The notes: generated by a model from the letters alone, not told the origin. A stretch of DNA of 64,000 nt from Acidimicrobiales bacterium (GCA_035316325.1 DATHJB010000172.1:1-64000), one strand, 5' to 3'; positions 49,927-58,126 are shown, counted from the stretch's first letter. Numbers and translations are program-made.

Positions 49927-51270
49927 TCATCGCCCGGTCACGCCTGCAAGGTCCTCCTCGAAGAGCCCGCTCACCTCGGCCCTGTCGATCTGCTCGTACG
50001 ACGTGGTGCCACCGCCCCGGATGTGGAGGTTCGCGACCACGCGGGGATCGACGTGATGCTCGCCGAGCAGGTCGCTCGGACGAGGGCCGATCCGCTCGGC
50101 GACCGCCGCCAGCTTCTCGCGGTCCAGCCCGTAGCAGCGCACCGCGTTCTCGCCGAGGAGGAGGCGCAGCTCGTCCTCGGGCACGTCGCGCAGCGTGTCC
50201 CGTATCCAGTCCCACGTGTTGGGCCATGTGCCCTCGAAGTGGGGGTAGTCACGGCCGAACATCATCCGGTCGATGCCGATCTCGGCGCGCAGGCGCACCT
50301 CGGAGTGCTTGATCGAAGAGACCGCCGCCCAGCAGTTCTGCTCCCAGTACTCGCTGGGCTTCCGGGCCAGAGGTGTGCCTCCCTGCTCGAACCGCGCGTC
50401 GAGCAGGTCGAGGGTCGCTGGCACCCAGTCGGCGCGGACCTCCGTCAGCGCGAGCTGGAGGCCGGGATGCCGGTCGAAGACGCCGCCCAGCATCAGCGAC
50501 CACATCACCTGGCGGGGAATCAGGTCCAGCTCGAAGGGAGACCCTTCGACCCCGCTGACCATCGCGGCGATGATCTCCTCCTGCGTCTTGCCGACCGTGA
50601 TCCGCTCGATGAAGCCGAGCATGTGACCTTGCGGGTAGCCGTGCCCGGCGTGGACCGACAGCACCATGCCGTGCTCCGCACAGGCCCGCCAGAACGGCTC
50701 GTAGTAGGGGTCGTAGAGGGGCGGGAGGGCGGGGTCGGAGATGATCCCGGGCACGGCGATCGACCGGAAGCCGTGAGCCGCCACCCACTCCAGCTCCTCG
50801 ACGGTCCCGTCCATGTCGAGGCACGGGCCGGGATCGGCCAGCCCGAACAGCCGACCGTCGGCCTCGGCCATGCAGTCCGCGACCCAACGGTGGTACGCCT
50901 GCACGCCGGCGAAGCGGACGTCGGCCGGGTACGGGCCGTTCTGGACCCCGAAGAACGGCACCGTCGCCAGCTGGGTGCCGTAGATGAGGATCTCCGCCGC
51001 CACCCCTTCCTGGTCCATCTCGGCCAGGCGCCGGCCGACGTCGTACGACCCGAGCAACCCGCCGGACCGCATCGCCCGCCGCTCGTCGATCGCCTCGAGC
51101 ACCTCCGGAGGAGGGTTCGAGATGGCCCCGGTGAAGCGGGTGAAGTTCTCGTTCTCACGCTGGAGCGCGTCGTCGATCCACGACCGGTAGCGCGCCTCCA
51201 TGTAGGGCCGGAACGTCTCGGGCGGGGCCGTCGTGTGCCCGTCCGCCGATACGAAGAGGATTCTGTCCAC
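49927..51270 (-). CDS. Amidohydrolase-2 family metal-dependent hydrolase
   Basis: 447 aa from GTG 51270 with AGGAAGGAG 6 bases upstream. Amidohydrolase fold: FVSADGHTTAPPE (the first metal motif is D-G-H, not HxH), IAVPGIISDPALPPLYDPYYEPFW, LSVHAGHGY, IPRQVMWSLMLGGVFDRHPGLQLALTEVRADW, IDRMMFGRDYPHFEGTWPNTW with the catalytic Asp. This pattern is seen in ACMSD/LigW-like decarboxylases and related uncharacterised hydrolases. Hydrolysis or decarboxylation of the imported compound is likely. Last gene of the transporter-redox operon. Confidence 0.88.
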   Translation of the reverse strand: MDRILFVSADGHTTAPPETFRPYMEARYRSWIDDALQRENENFTRFTGAISNPPPEVLEAIDERRAMRSGGLLGSYDVGRRLAEMDQEGVAAEILIYGTQLATVPFFGVQNGPYPADVRFAGVQAYHRWVADCMAEADGRLFGLADPGPCLDMDGTVEELEWVAAHGFRSIAVPGIISDPALPPLYDPYYEPFWRACAEHGMVLSVHAGHGYPQGHMLGFIERITVGKTQEEIIAAMVSGVEGSPFELDLIPRQVMWSLMLGGVFDRHPGLQLALTEVRADWVPATLDLLDARFEQGGTPLARKPSEYWEQNCWAAVSSIKHSEVRLRAEIGIDRMMFGRDYPHFEGTWPNTWDWIRDTLRDVPEDELRLLLGENAVRCYGLDREKLAAVAERIGPRPSDLLGEHHVDPRVVANLHIRGGGTTSYEQIDRAEVSGLFEEDLAGVTGR

Positions 51271-51309
51271 TCGGATCTCCTTCCTTGTGGAACCCGGCAC
51301 GCGCCGGGC

Positions 51310-51639
51310 TCAGTGCGTCCAGCTCGACAGCTCACGCACGATGTGCCGCTTCGGTCGGGCGCCGACCAACCGCCTCACGGGCTCTCCGCCGACGAAGATG
51401 ATCAACGTCGGCACCGATGCGACCGAGAACCGCTCGGCGAGCCCGGGGTTGGCCTTCACGTCGATCGATCCGACGATCGCCTTCTCCCGGTACTCCTCCG
51501 CGACCTCGTGGAGGATCGACCGCACCTGGACGCAGGGCGGACATGCGTCCGACCAGAAGTCCGCCACGACCGGCAGTGCCGCCCGCCCCACCACGGCGTC
51601 GAAGTTGCCGAACGACAGCTCGACGATGTCCGCGCTCAT
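51310..51639 (-). CDS. Thioredoxin-like protein with CPPC active site
   Basis: 109 aa from ATG 51639 (ATGA overlap with the glutaredoxin-DinB gene). Thioredoxin fold: VVADFWSDACPPCVQVRSILHEVA, IVGSIDVKANPGLAERFSVASVPTLIIFVGGEPVRRLVGARP with the cis-Pro loop SVPT. The active site is CPPC rather than CGPC, which usually changes redox potential and partner choice. Reduces disulfides in the cytoplasm; here it may serve the glutaredoxin-DinB protein encoded just before it. Confidence 0.92.
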   Translation of the reverse strand: MSADIVELSFGNFDAVVGRAALPVVADFWSDACPPCVQVRSILHEVAEEYREKAIVGSIDVKANPGLAERFSVASVPTLIIFVGGEPVRRLVGARPKRHIVRELSSWTH

Positions 51640-52397
51640 GTGAACAGGCGCTCGGGCATCGGTAGCCCGTCGAGCTCGCTCGGCCCCAGCGGACCGTCCG
51701 GCTCGATGCCGCTCGCGCTCAGCAGCGCTTCGACCTGACGCACGTGCTGGGCCGTGTGCCACACCTCGCGTTCGAAGGCTGCGTGCAACGTCTGATGACC
51801 CCAGTAGGTGTCCACCACGCGATCCAGGGGATCGTCGTGGCCGTCGTCCTCCCACCACCGGCGAACCCGCGTCAGGGTCTCCGTCGCATGGTCGACGATC
51901 TGCTCCGCCGACGAGATGTCCCCGGGTGCCCGGTTCCTCTCGTAGTCCATCTCGTAGCGATCGGGGTAGGCGTCCGGGTCGTAGAGGAACAGGAACTCGC
52001 GCATCACCGAGGCGCCATGGTGTGAGATGTCCCGCAACGTCCACTCCCAGGATGGAGGCTTCGTGTCGAGGACCTCCGGCGCTACCTGGGCCATGTGCCG
52101 GCAGAGCGCGGCCATGATCGCTTCGTACCGCGCCTGGAGCTCGCCCGGCGGACAAGGCTCGCGAGCGTCGTAGGGAACATCGAGCAGCCTCGCGACCGCA
52201 GCCAGGTCGCAACCGTCGGCCCACCGACCGTCGACGACCGCGGCGGGCGCAGATGCTCCCAGTTCGAGGAGCCGCTCCGCGCGAGCCGGGTCCTCGTCGA
52301 CGTTGACGCTGTCGAACGCGAGTCCGGCCGACTCGACGAACTCCTTCATCCGCAGGCATGCAGTGCACCCCGGGATCCAGTACAACTCGATGTTCAT
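51636..52397 (-). CDS. Glutaredoxin-DinB (four-helix bundle) fusion protein
   Basis: 253 aa, ATG 52397. Residues 1-75 are a glutaredoxin-like domain with CTAC at 11-14 (WIPGCTACLRM) and SAPAAVVDGRWADGCD. Residues about 85-245 are a DinB/mycothiol-dependent-enzyme-like helical bundle with a likely metal site of His127, His214 and His218 (HHGASVMREF and EVWHTAQHVRQV). DinB-fold proteins in actinobacteria conjugate or transfer low-molecular-weight thiols (mycothiol). Fusion to a glutaredoxin suggests a thiol-transfer plus deglutathionylation-type (demycothiolation) enzyme. Paired with a thioredoxin and a solute transporter in the same operon. Confidence 0.85.
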   Translation of the reverse strand: MNIELYWIPGCTACLRMKEFVESAGLAFDSVNVDEDPARAERLLELGASAPAAVVDGRWADGCDLAAVARLLDVPYDAREPCPPGELQARYEAIMAALCRHMAQVAPEVLDTKPPSWEWTLRDISHHGASVMREFLFLYDPDAYPDRYEMDYERNRAPGDISSAEQIVDHATETLTRVRRWWEDDGHDDPLDRVVDTYWGHQTLHAAFEREVWHTAQHVRQVEALLSASGIEPDGPLGPSELDGLPMPERLFT

Positions 52398-52430
52398 CTG
52401 ACCTCATCCCCCCTTGTGAGGATCACGGAT

Positions 52431-53237
52431 TCACAGGCCCTCGGCTTCCAGGGCCCGCGACCTCTGCTTGGTGTTCCAGCTCCTCACCGCGACGTTCGTG
52501 ACGACGCCGAGCGACGCGGCCACCAACGTCGCGGCGTAGATGCCATCGGTATCGAAGTCGTTCCGGCTCGCGACGAGGAGGCCGCCCAGGCCGCCGGCGC
52601 TCATGAGCATCTCCCCCACGATCGTCGACACGAGCGTCAACGGAGCGGAGATCATCAGGGCCGCGAGGGCGTACTCCCGCGAGTGCGGAACGAGGTAGGC
52701 CGACAGGAGGTCGCGGTCCTGCGCGCCCATGACCCGCAGGCTGTCGAGCATGACCCGATCGGACGACCTGAGCCCCTGCAGGACGTTGTAGAAGATGGGG
52801 AAGAAGGCCGTCCCGACGACGTAGACCATGATGGGTGCGAGGCCACTTCCGAGCCACAGGATGAACAGCGGCACGAGCACGATGCGGGGCACGCTGTTCA
52901 CGACGGCGGCGACCGGCTCGAAGAGGTTGGCGATGTGCTTGCTGCGCCAGACCAGGAACGCCGCCACCAGCCCGAGGACGGTTCCGATGATCAGGCCGCC
53001 GGCGGCGCGGCCCAACGTCGACCGGATCGCTCCCCAGAGCACCGCGTCACCGCCGTCCAACCCCATCCACTCCCCGAGGGTCCGGCCGATGGCCGAGGGC
53101 TGCGCCACGAGCAGCTCGTCCAGCCAGCGGCCCGGGGCCACCTCGAAGAACGCCAGCAGCCCCACGAGGATGAGCGTCCTCCCGAGCCACACGGACGAGC
53201 GGTACCTGGCGCCCGACCGGTCCTTCACAGCCGCCAC
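52431..53237 (-). CDS. ABC transporter permease (SsuC/TauC-like), second copy
   Basis: 268 aa from GTG 53237 with GGAGGGTC upstream. Binding-protein-dependent permease: six membrane runs, EAA loop SLRVMGAQDRDLLSAYLVPHSREYALAALMISAPLTL, IVGEMLMSAGGLGGLLVASRNDF. It overlaps the preceding permease gene by 13 bases. Two different permeases follow one ATPase here, so the channel is probably a heterodimer rather than the homodimer usual in nitrate/taurine-type importers. Confidence 0.88.
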   Translation of the reverse strand: MAAVKDRSGARYRSSVWLGRTLILVGLLAFFEVAPGRWLDELLVAQPSAIGRTLGEWMGLDGGDAVLWGAIRSTLGRAAGGLIIGTVLGLVAAFLVWRSKHIANLFEPVAAVVNSVPRIVLVPLFILWLGSGLAPIMVYVVGTAFFPIFYNVLQGLRSSDRVMLDSLRVMGAQDRDLLSAYLVPHSREYALAALMISAPLTLVSTIVGEMLMSAGGLGGLLVASRNDFDTDGIYAATLVAASLGVVTNVAVRSWNTKQRSRALEAEGL

Positions 53238-53992
53238 GACGAGACCCTCCGATCGAAGCGCCGCAGGAGGTTGTCGACGAGCACGCCGACCATGGTGAGC
53301 ACCGTCACCACCGACAGCAGGCTCGTCGCGTCGAGCGCGTACTGGGCGCTGATCACGAGCCGTCCCATGCCCGGCGTGTAGGAGAAGAACTCGGCGAACA
53401 CCGTTCCCAGGATCGCCAAGGCTGCGCTCAGCCGAGCGGACGCGACGAGGAAGGGGACCAGCGTCGGCAACGTCAGGTTGACCCAGACGTCGCGCTCGCT
53501 CGCGCCGAGCATCAGCAGAGCGTCGCGATGGCTCTGCTTCGACGTCGCGAGGCCGGCGCGGACGTTGTAGTAGAAGACGAAGAAGACGAGCAGGACGACG
53601 AGGAGGAACTTCGGGGTGTCACCGAGGCCGAAGGCGAAGAGGAAGAGCGGGACCAACGCCGGCTTCGGAACGGCATAGACGATGTCGACGTACCAGCCGA
53701 GGACGTCGTCGATCCACCGGAGCCGGGCGAACGCCGACCCGACGACGACGGCTCCGACCGCCGAGATGAGGAAGGCCGTGGCGGCGATCCTCATCGTGCG
53801 CACCAGGTTCGTGGAGAGCGTCCCGTCCTGGAGCCACTCGCCGATCTTGTCCACGACGAGCGTCGGGCGGCTGACCCAGAACTCGTCCTGGTAGCCGAGG
53901 CGCACCGCGCCTTCCCACAGAGCGAGGAAGACGATCAACGCCGCCGCCGAGTGCAGGCGATCCGACGAGAGCCGACGCACGATCGCCCTCAC
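53225..53992 (-). CDS. ABC transporter permease (SsuC/TauC-like), first copy
   Basis: 255 aa from GTG 53992 (GTGA overlap with the ATPase stop); longer readings are out of frame with the ATPase gene they would overlap. Hydrophobic segments such as LHSAAALIVFLALWEGAVRL and FLLVVLLVFFVFYYNVRAG. EAA loop MLGASERDVWVNLTLPTLVPFLVASARLSAALAI, VFAEFFSYTPGMGRLVISA. Inner-membrane part of the NMT1-type importer. Confidence 0.88.
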   Translation of the reverse strand: MRAIVRRLSSDRLHSAAALIVFLALWEGAVRLGYQDEFWVSRPTLVVDKIGEWLQDGTLSTNLVRTMRIAATAFLISAVGAVVVGSAFARLRWIDDVLGWYVDIVYAVPKPALVPLFLFAFGLGDTPKFLLVVLLVFFVFYYNVRAGLATSKQSHRDALLMLGASERDVWVNLTLPTLVPFLVASARLSAALAILGTVFAEFFSYTPGMGRLVISAQYALDATSLLSVVTVLTMVGVLVDNLLRRFDRRVSSWRL

Positions 53993-54879
53993 CCCGCGTG
54001 CCGCCGCCTCGCGAGCCTGCTCCACCAGCTCCCTCGGTGCTCCTGGAACGCCGTGGCATCGGAGGGAGCCTCCAGCTGGTCGCGGAGGGTCTCCCACACG
54101 AGGTCGTGCAGCGCGATCAGGTCGGGATCTCGTCGGGTGTCCCGCGGCTTCCCGGCCGTCACCGCCAGGTCGAGCAGCACCCTCGCCGGACGCCGGGAGA
54201 AGACGACGATCCGGTCCGCCAGGAGGAGCGCTTCCTCGATCTCGTGGGTGACGTAGAGGACGGTCATCGATTCCCGCCCCCACATCTCGAGCAACCAGCT
54301 CTGCATCTTCTGACGCAGCAGGGCGTCCAACGCCGCAAGGGGCTCGTCCATCAGCAGCGTGCGCGGGCGGTACACCAACGTCCGGGCGATCATCGCCCGA
54401 CTGCGCATGCCGCCGGAGAGCTGGCCCGGGTACGCCCGCCCGAAGCCGCTCAGGCCGACCTGCTCGAGCGTCTCGTCGACGCGACGGCGGATGTCGTCCG
54501 GCCTCTCGTGCCGGAACTTCAAGGGCAGGGCGACGTTCGCCTCCACCGTCCGGTACGGCAGCAGCGTGTCGCGCTGGGTCATGTAGCCGACATCGGTGTT
54601 GACCCCGGCGATGGGACCGCCGTCGTAGGTGACCTGCCCCTCATCCGGCTCGAGCAGCCCTCCGATCATGTTGAGCAGCGTCGACTTGCCGCACCCACTC
54701 GGCCCGATCAGCGCCACGCGCTCACCGGGCCGCAGGGACAGGTCCACGTCCTGCAGCACGGGGGCCGGAGGTGCGCCACCCGGCCCCGGATACGCGAGGG
54801 AGACGCCGCGGAGCTCGAGGCTCGCCCCGCTGCGGGTCCCCAGCTCTGCCACATCCCGGGCGGTGTCCGTCACGGTCAT
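53989..54879 (-). CDS. ABC transporter ATP-binding protein (SsuB/TauB-like)
   Basis: 296 aa, ATG 54879 (overlaps the binding-protein stop). Walker A GPSGCGKST, VGYMTQRDTLLPYRTVEANVALPL (Q-loop), signature LSGGMRSR, Walker B LLMDEPLAALD, YVTHEIEEALLLADRIVVFSRRP. Typical of nitrate, taurine, sulfonate and pyrimidine-precursor importers. Confidence 0.93.
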   Translation of the reverse strand: MTVTDTARDVAELGTRSGASLELRGVSLAYPGPGGAPPAPVLQDVDLSLRPGERVALIGPSGCGKSTLLNMIGGLLEPDEGQVTYDGGPIAGVNTDVGYMTQRDTLLPYRTVEANVALPLKFRHERPDDIRRRVDETLEQVGLSGFGRAYPGQLSGGMRSRAMIARTLVYRPRTLLMDEPLAALDALLRQKMQSWLLEMWGRESMTVLYVTHEIEEALLLADRIVVFSRRPARVLLDLAVTAGKPRDTRRDPDLIALHDLVWETLRDQLEAPSDATAFQEHRGSWWSRLARRRHAG

Positions 54880-56048
54880 GCGTTCGGCGGCGTGATGCCC
54901 AGGTCCGCGATCGCCGCGTCCTGGAACGAGGAGTCGAACGACGCCGAGTACGAGACCGTCTCCAACGGCGCCTCCTGCGTGCTGTTCACCAGGTCGAGGG
55001 TCGAGTCGAAGGCGCCCTCGGAGACGTAGGCGCCGTTCCGGCTGTACACCTGGTAGCCGATGTCGAAGGTGGCGTCGAACACCGCCTCGCTCATGTCCGG
55101 GTAGGCCTCCTTCATCAGGTCGTGGACCTCCTCCTGGTTGCCCTCGTCCTTCAGGTAGTCCCAGGCGCTCCAGTAGGCCTTCATGAACGCATCGAGCGTG
55201 TCGGGATGCTCCTCCGCGAAGGAGCTCGTCACGGTGAAGAAGTTCGCCACGCCGTCCGTGATGTTCGGGACCTTCTCGAGGTCCTGCAGGGAGACGATGA
55301 CCGCTCCGACGCGGTCCTTGGCGAACGACGTCTGATCGGACGGAGAGAGGAACGCATCGATCCGGCCGGCTTCGAGCGACGCCAACATCGCCGGCGTGCT
55401 ACCCAGGTACTCCGTCGTCGTCTCGCCGGCGGGGTCGACGCCGTACTGGCTCAGCACGTAGCTCAGCACCGTGGCGATGGAATCGGTCGGCCCGACCACT
55501 CCGCCGAACTTCGCTCCCGCCAGCTCGGGGATGATCTCCTCGGGGTCGGTGTCGGCATCGAAGCCTCGGCTCTCCGCGAAGTCCGGATCGATCGCCAACT
55601 GCCAATCGCTCCCGACGGCCGCCGTGCCGACCAACTTGACGTCGATCTCCCCCTTCTCCATCGGGATCATGGTCGTCGAGGGCCCCGACTGGGTCATGTC
55701 GAGCGATCCACCGGTGAGGCCTGCGAGCTGCTCGGCCCCTGTGCCGATGTTGAGGATCTCCAGGGAGAGTCCTTCGTCCTCGAAGTACCCGCGAGCGAGG
55801 GCGGTGCGAAGCAGCATGGCGTTGTTCGGGGCGTCGTAGATCGCGACCTTGAGGGTGTCCTGGCTCAGCGACTGCCCTGCGTCGCCATTCTCGGCAGTCG
55901 TCGTCGCGTCGTCGTCACCGGCGCACGCGGCAACAGCCAGAGAAAGGATCAGGGCCACGCCGATCATTCGCAACGTACGACGACCCTGGACAACGGACTC
56001 CCGCGGAGTCGCACGTACCTGGAACAAGACGTCTCCCCCTGTTTGCAT
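54876..56048 (-). CDS. ABC transporter substrate-binding lipoprotein (NMT1/THI5-like)
   Basis: 390 aa from ATG 56048; a TTG at 56027 with GGGGGAG five bases upstream would give a more typical signal peptide. Hydrophobic run MIGVALILSLAVAACAG with lipobox (Cys about position 42), then a Thr/Asp-rich linker. NMT1-like body: LKVAIYDAPNNAMLLRTALARGYFEDEGLSLEILNIGTGAEQLAGLTGGSLDMTQSGPSTTM. Such proteins bind pyrimidine precursors, sulfonates, nitrate or aromatic acids. First gene of a seven-gene operon, with a palindromic operator 50 bases upstream. Confidence 0.9.
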   Translation of the reverse strand: MQTGGDVLFQVRATPRESVVQGRRTLRMIGVALILSLAVAACAGDDDATTTAENGDAGQSLSQDTLKVAIYDAPNNAMLLRTALARGYFEDEGLSLEILNIGTGAEQLAGLTGGSLDMTQSGPSTTMIPMEKGEIDVKLVGTAAVGSDWQLAIDPDFAESRGFDADTDPEEIIPELAGAKFGGVVGPTDSIATVLSYVLSQYGVDPAGETTTEYLGSTPAMLASLEAGRIDAFLSPSDQTSFAKDRVGAVIVSLQDLEKVPNITDGVANFFTVTSSFAEEHPDTLDAFMKAYWSAWDYLKDEGNQEEVHDLMKEAYPDMSEAVFDATFDIGYQVYSRNGAYVSEGAFDSTLDLVNSTQEAPLETVSYSASFDSSFQDAAIADLGITPPNA

Positions 56049-56100
56049 GTTCGAACTTCAGCGCACGTTCCCGCGACTGACGTCGAGATCCGATCGATGC

Positions 56101-56120
56101 CCGATCGATCGTTCGGTAGG
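56101..56120. promoter_or_regulatory. Palindromic TetR-type operator, copy 9
   Basis: CCGATCGATCGTTCGGTAGG, 52 bases upstream of the NMT1-type binding-protein gene. On the plus strand it runs into TAGGCT. Confidence 0.65.
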
Positions 56121-56385
56121 CTGAACTGTGACGAGCGTCTCATGCAGGGTGGACCGTGTCAAGGGTTCGAATCCCAGAACGAACCACTCGCCAGACCCAG
56201 GACGCGGCCGGGTGCGGGCCCAGCCGCGAGGGTCGGTCGCAGACCGGATCAGCCGACGCTTCGCCGCGGTCATGCCGCTGACCTGGACCGACGTCGATCT
56301 CGGCACCCGCTCCCACGTCCGCGCGACGCACCACACGGGCACCATGGGGGTTGACACCCGGGGCCAGGCGCCGGAACACTGGATC
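56121..56385. other. Intergenic stretch with no recognised gene
   Basis: Between operator copies 9 and 10. An open reading is continuous with the SDR from 56128 but encodes an Arg/Ser-rich sequence with no family features and would run across copy 10, so it is not taken as coding. A tRNA T-arm-like gggttcgaatccc occurs near 56164 without the rest of a tRNA. Confidence 0.5.
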
Positions 56386-56403
56386 TATCGATCGATCGTT
56401 AGG
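56386..56403. promoter_or_regulatory. Palindromic TetR-type operator, copy 10
   Basis: TATCGATCGATCGTTAGG, about 125 bases before the SDR start at 56527. CGATCGATCG core followed by TTAGG as in copies 3 and 6. Confidence 0.58.
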
Positions 56404-56526
56404 GCCTACCGGCTACCGCACGCGAAAGGGGACCGCGCGGTCAGGTCGGCGACCTCGGGTGCGTCGTCACGATCGCGATCCGGCGTTTGCAGCCGTAGCC
56501 GCAACAGGGAGCGAGGCAAACATTCA

Positions 56527-57285
56527 ATGACTGGACGCGAGACCGCCGAAGAAGGCGATATGACTGCCGTGGCCATCACCGGAGCAGCCAGTGGCATCGG
56601 TCGGCATACCGCTATCGAGGCAGCTCGTCGAGGAGCGAAAAGACTTTGGGTCATCGACCGCAACGAAAGCGGCCTTGACTCGCTCCGCGACGAGATTCCG
56701 TCGGCGTGCGACCTTCGCCCGAAGGTGCTCGACGTCACCTCGCGCAGCGGCATCGATGCGCTCGCTCGCGAGTGGATGAGCGAGTCGCCGCCAGGCCTCC
56801 TGGTCAACGCGGCCGGCATTCGATTCTCCGCGGCTCTCGGTGACACGACCGACGAGGAGTGGGACGACACCATCGCCGTCAACCTGACGGGCATCTTCCT
56901 ACTCACCAGAGCGGCGTCGAATGCGATGCTTCACCATGGGGTCGGGGGCGTGATCGTCAACATCGCGTCCATCGCCGCCGACATCGGCTTCACCGAGCGC
57001 GCCGCGTACTGCGCTTCGAAGGCGGGGGTCCTCGGCCTCACCCGAGCAGCCGCCCTCGACCTCGCGCCCCACGGCATCCGGGTGCTCGCCATCTCCCCCG
57101 GCTTCCATCGCTCAGGGATCAGCGATGACCTGGGGGACGACATCGTCAGCGCGACGGTACCTCTCGGGCGGCGCGGCGAGCCCTCCGAGCTGGCCGCGCT
57201 GATCCACGACATCGCGGCCTCTTCGTACGTGACAGGGACCAACGTCGTCGTGGACGGAGGCTCCTCGACAGGACGTTCGATCTGA
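56527..57285 (+). CDS. SDR-family dehydrogenase/reductase
   Basis: 252 aa from ATG 56527; an internal ATG at 56560, with GAAGAAGG close upstream, is an equally good start and gives 241 aa. TGAASGIG cofactor motif, WVIDRNESG after strand 2 (Asp, NAD-type), NAAGIRF, catalytic NIASIAADIGFTERAAYCASKAGV with Ser, Tyr and Lys, and VVVDGGS. The sequence around the start is less GC-rich than neighbours. Probably regulated by copy 10 and followed by its TetR gene. Confidence 0.87.
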   Translation: MTGRETAEEGDMTAVAITGAASGIGRHTAIEAARRGAKRLWVIDRNESGLDSLRDEIPSACDLRPKVLDVTSRSGIDALAREWMSESPPGLLVNAAGIRFSAALGDTTDEEWDDTIAVNLTGIFLLTRAASNAMLHHGVGGVIVNIASIAADIGFTERAAYCASKAGVLGLTRAAALDLAPHGIRVLAISPGFHRSGISDDLGDDIVSATVPLGRRGEPSELAALIHDIAASSYVTGTNVVVDGGSSTGRSI

Positions 57286-57310
57286 CGGCGACGCCGTGAA
57301 CTAGGGTCGG

Positions 57311-57326
57311 CCGAACGATCGATCGG
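57311..57326. promoter_or_regulatory. Palindromic TetR-type operator, copy 11
   Basis: CCGAACGATCGATCGG, 20 bases before the GTG of TetR paralogue 3; position over the promoter/leader fits autorepression. Confidence 0.62.
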
Positions 57327-57345
57327 CCTCGGGAGACGGCGAACG

Positions 57346-57975
57346 GTGGCGAAGGAAGCCGGCACTACCGCGGTGGCCGAGCCGTACCCGGACCGGGTCG
57401 AGGAGGTCCTCACGACGGCGACTGCCCTCTTCTCGGAGCTGGGCTACCGCGCCGTCGGGATCCGGATGATCGCCGACGCCGTGGGCGTACAGCCCGCCTC
57501 GCTCTACTACTACTTCCCGGGTAAAGAGGACATCCTCTATCGCATCGCCCTGCGAGCGACGACGGACTTCATCGACGCCCACTCGACCATCCTCGAGGCA
57601 GGCACGAGCGCGCCTGACACGCTGCGGTCGCTCGTCCGCGCCCACGTCGTCTACTTCGGCAAGAACAAGCTCGTGCAGCAGGTGGCGGAGCGGGAGCTGC
57701 GGGAGCTGTCGCCACCCCACTACGAGGAGGTCAGGCGGCGTCAGCGCCAGTGGCTCGACGAGCTGTGCGCGCTCGTCGAGCGCGGGCAGCAGGAGGGTTC
57801 GCTCCACGTCACCAACCCGCGGGTGGCCACAAGGGCGATGCTCGACATGTTGAACCACTTCAACCGCTGGTACGAACCCCGTCCGAAGTTGGGCCTCCAG
57901 CGCCTGGCGGATCTCTACGCCGAGATGGTCGTCGACGGGATGCTCCAGGGAGTGTCCGCGTCCGAACCCAGGTGA
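57346..57975 (+). CDS. TetR-family regulator, paralogue 3 of 3
   Basis: 209 aa from GTG 57346. Helix-turn-helix: LFSELGYRAVGIRMIADAVGVQPASLYYYFPGKEDILYRIALRATTDFIDAH. C-terminal domain HVVYFGKNKLVQQVAERELRELSPPHYEEVRRRQRQWLDEL ... MLDMLNHFNRWYEP is nearly identical to paralogue 2, and the recognition region is shared by all three. An operator overlaps its leader. Likely regulates itself and possibly the SDR upstream and the whole set of matching sites. Confidence 0.93.
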   Translation: MAKEAGTTAVAEPYPDRVEEVLTTATALFSELGYRAVGIRMIADAVGVQPASLYYYFPGKEDILYRIALRATTDFIDAHSTILEAGTSAPDTLRSLVRAHVVYFGKNKLVQQVAERELRELSPPHYEEVRRRQRQWLDELCALVERGQQEGSLHVTNPRVATRAMLDMLNHFNRWYEPRPKLGLQRLADLYAEMVVDGMLQGVSASEPR

Positions 57976-58126
57976 CGACCGCGATCGGTTCACGCGCCGA
58001 GGTCGGTGGGGCAGCGGTTCCAGAAGATCCGCTCGTCGGCACGCTCGCGTGGGGCCGGCCGGAAGGTGGTCCCAATCGTGTTGGCCGGAGGCGCGGCATT
58101 CTGTGCATGTCGGAAACGGCCAAGAC

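Noticed and set aside
56112-56187. Complete tRNA gene around gggttcgaatccc
   Set aside because: No D-arm or anticodon stem, and the T stem pairs only at three positions.
56128-56526. N-terminal extension of the SDR at 56527 by 133 residues
   Set aside because: The extra sequence is Arg/Ser-rich without family features and would run across operator copy 10; the SDR fold begins only after 56560.
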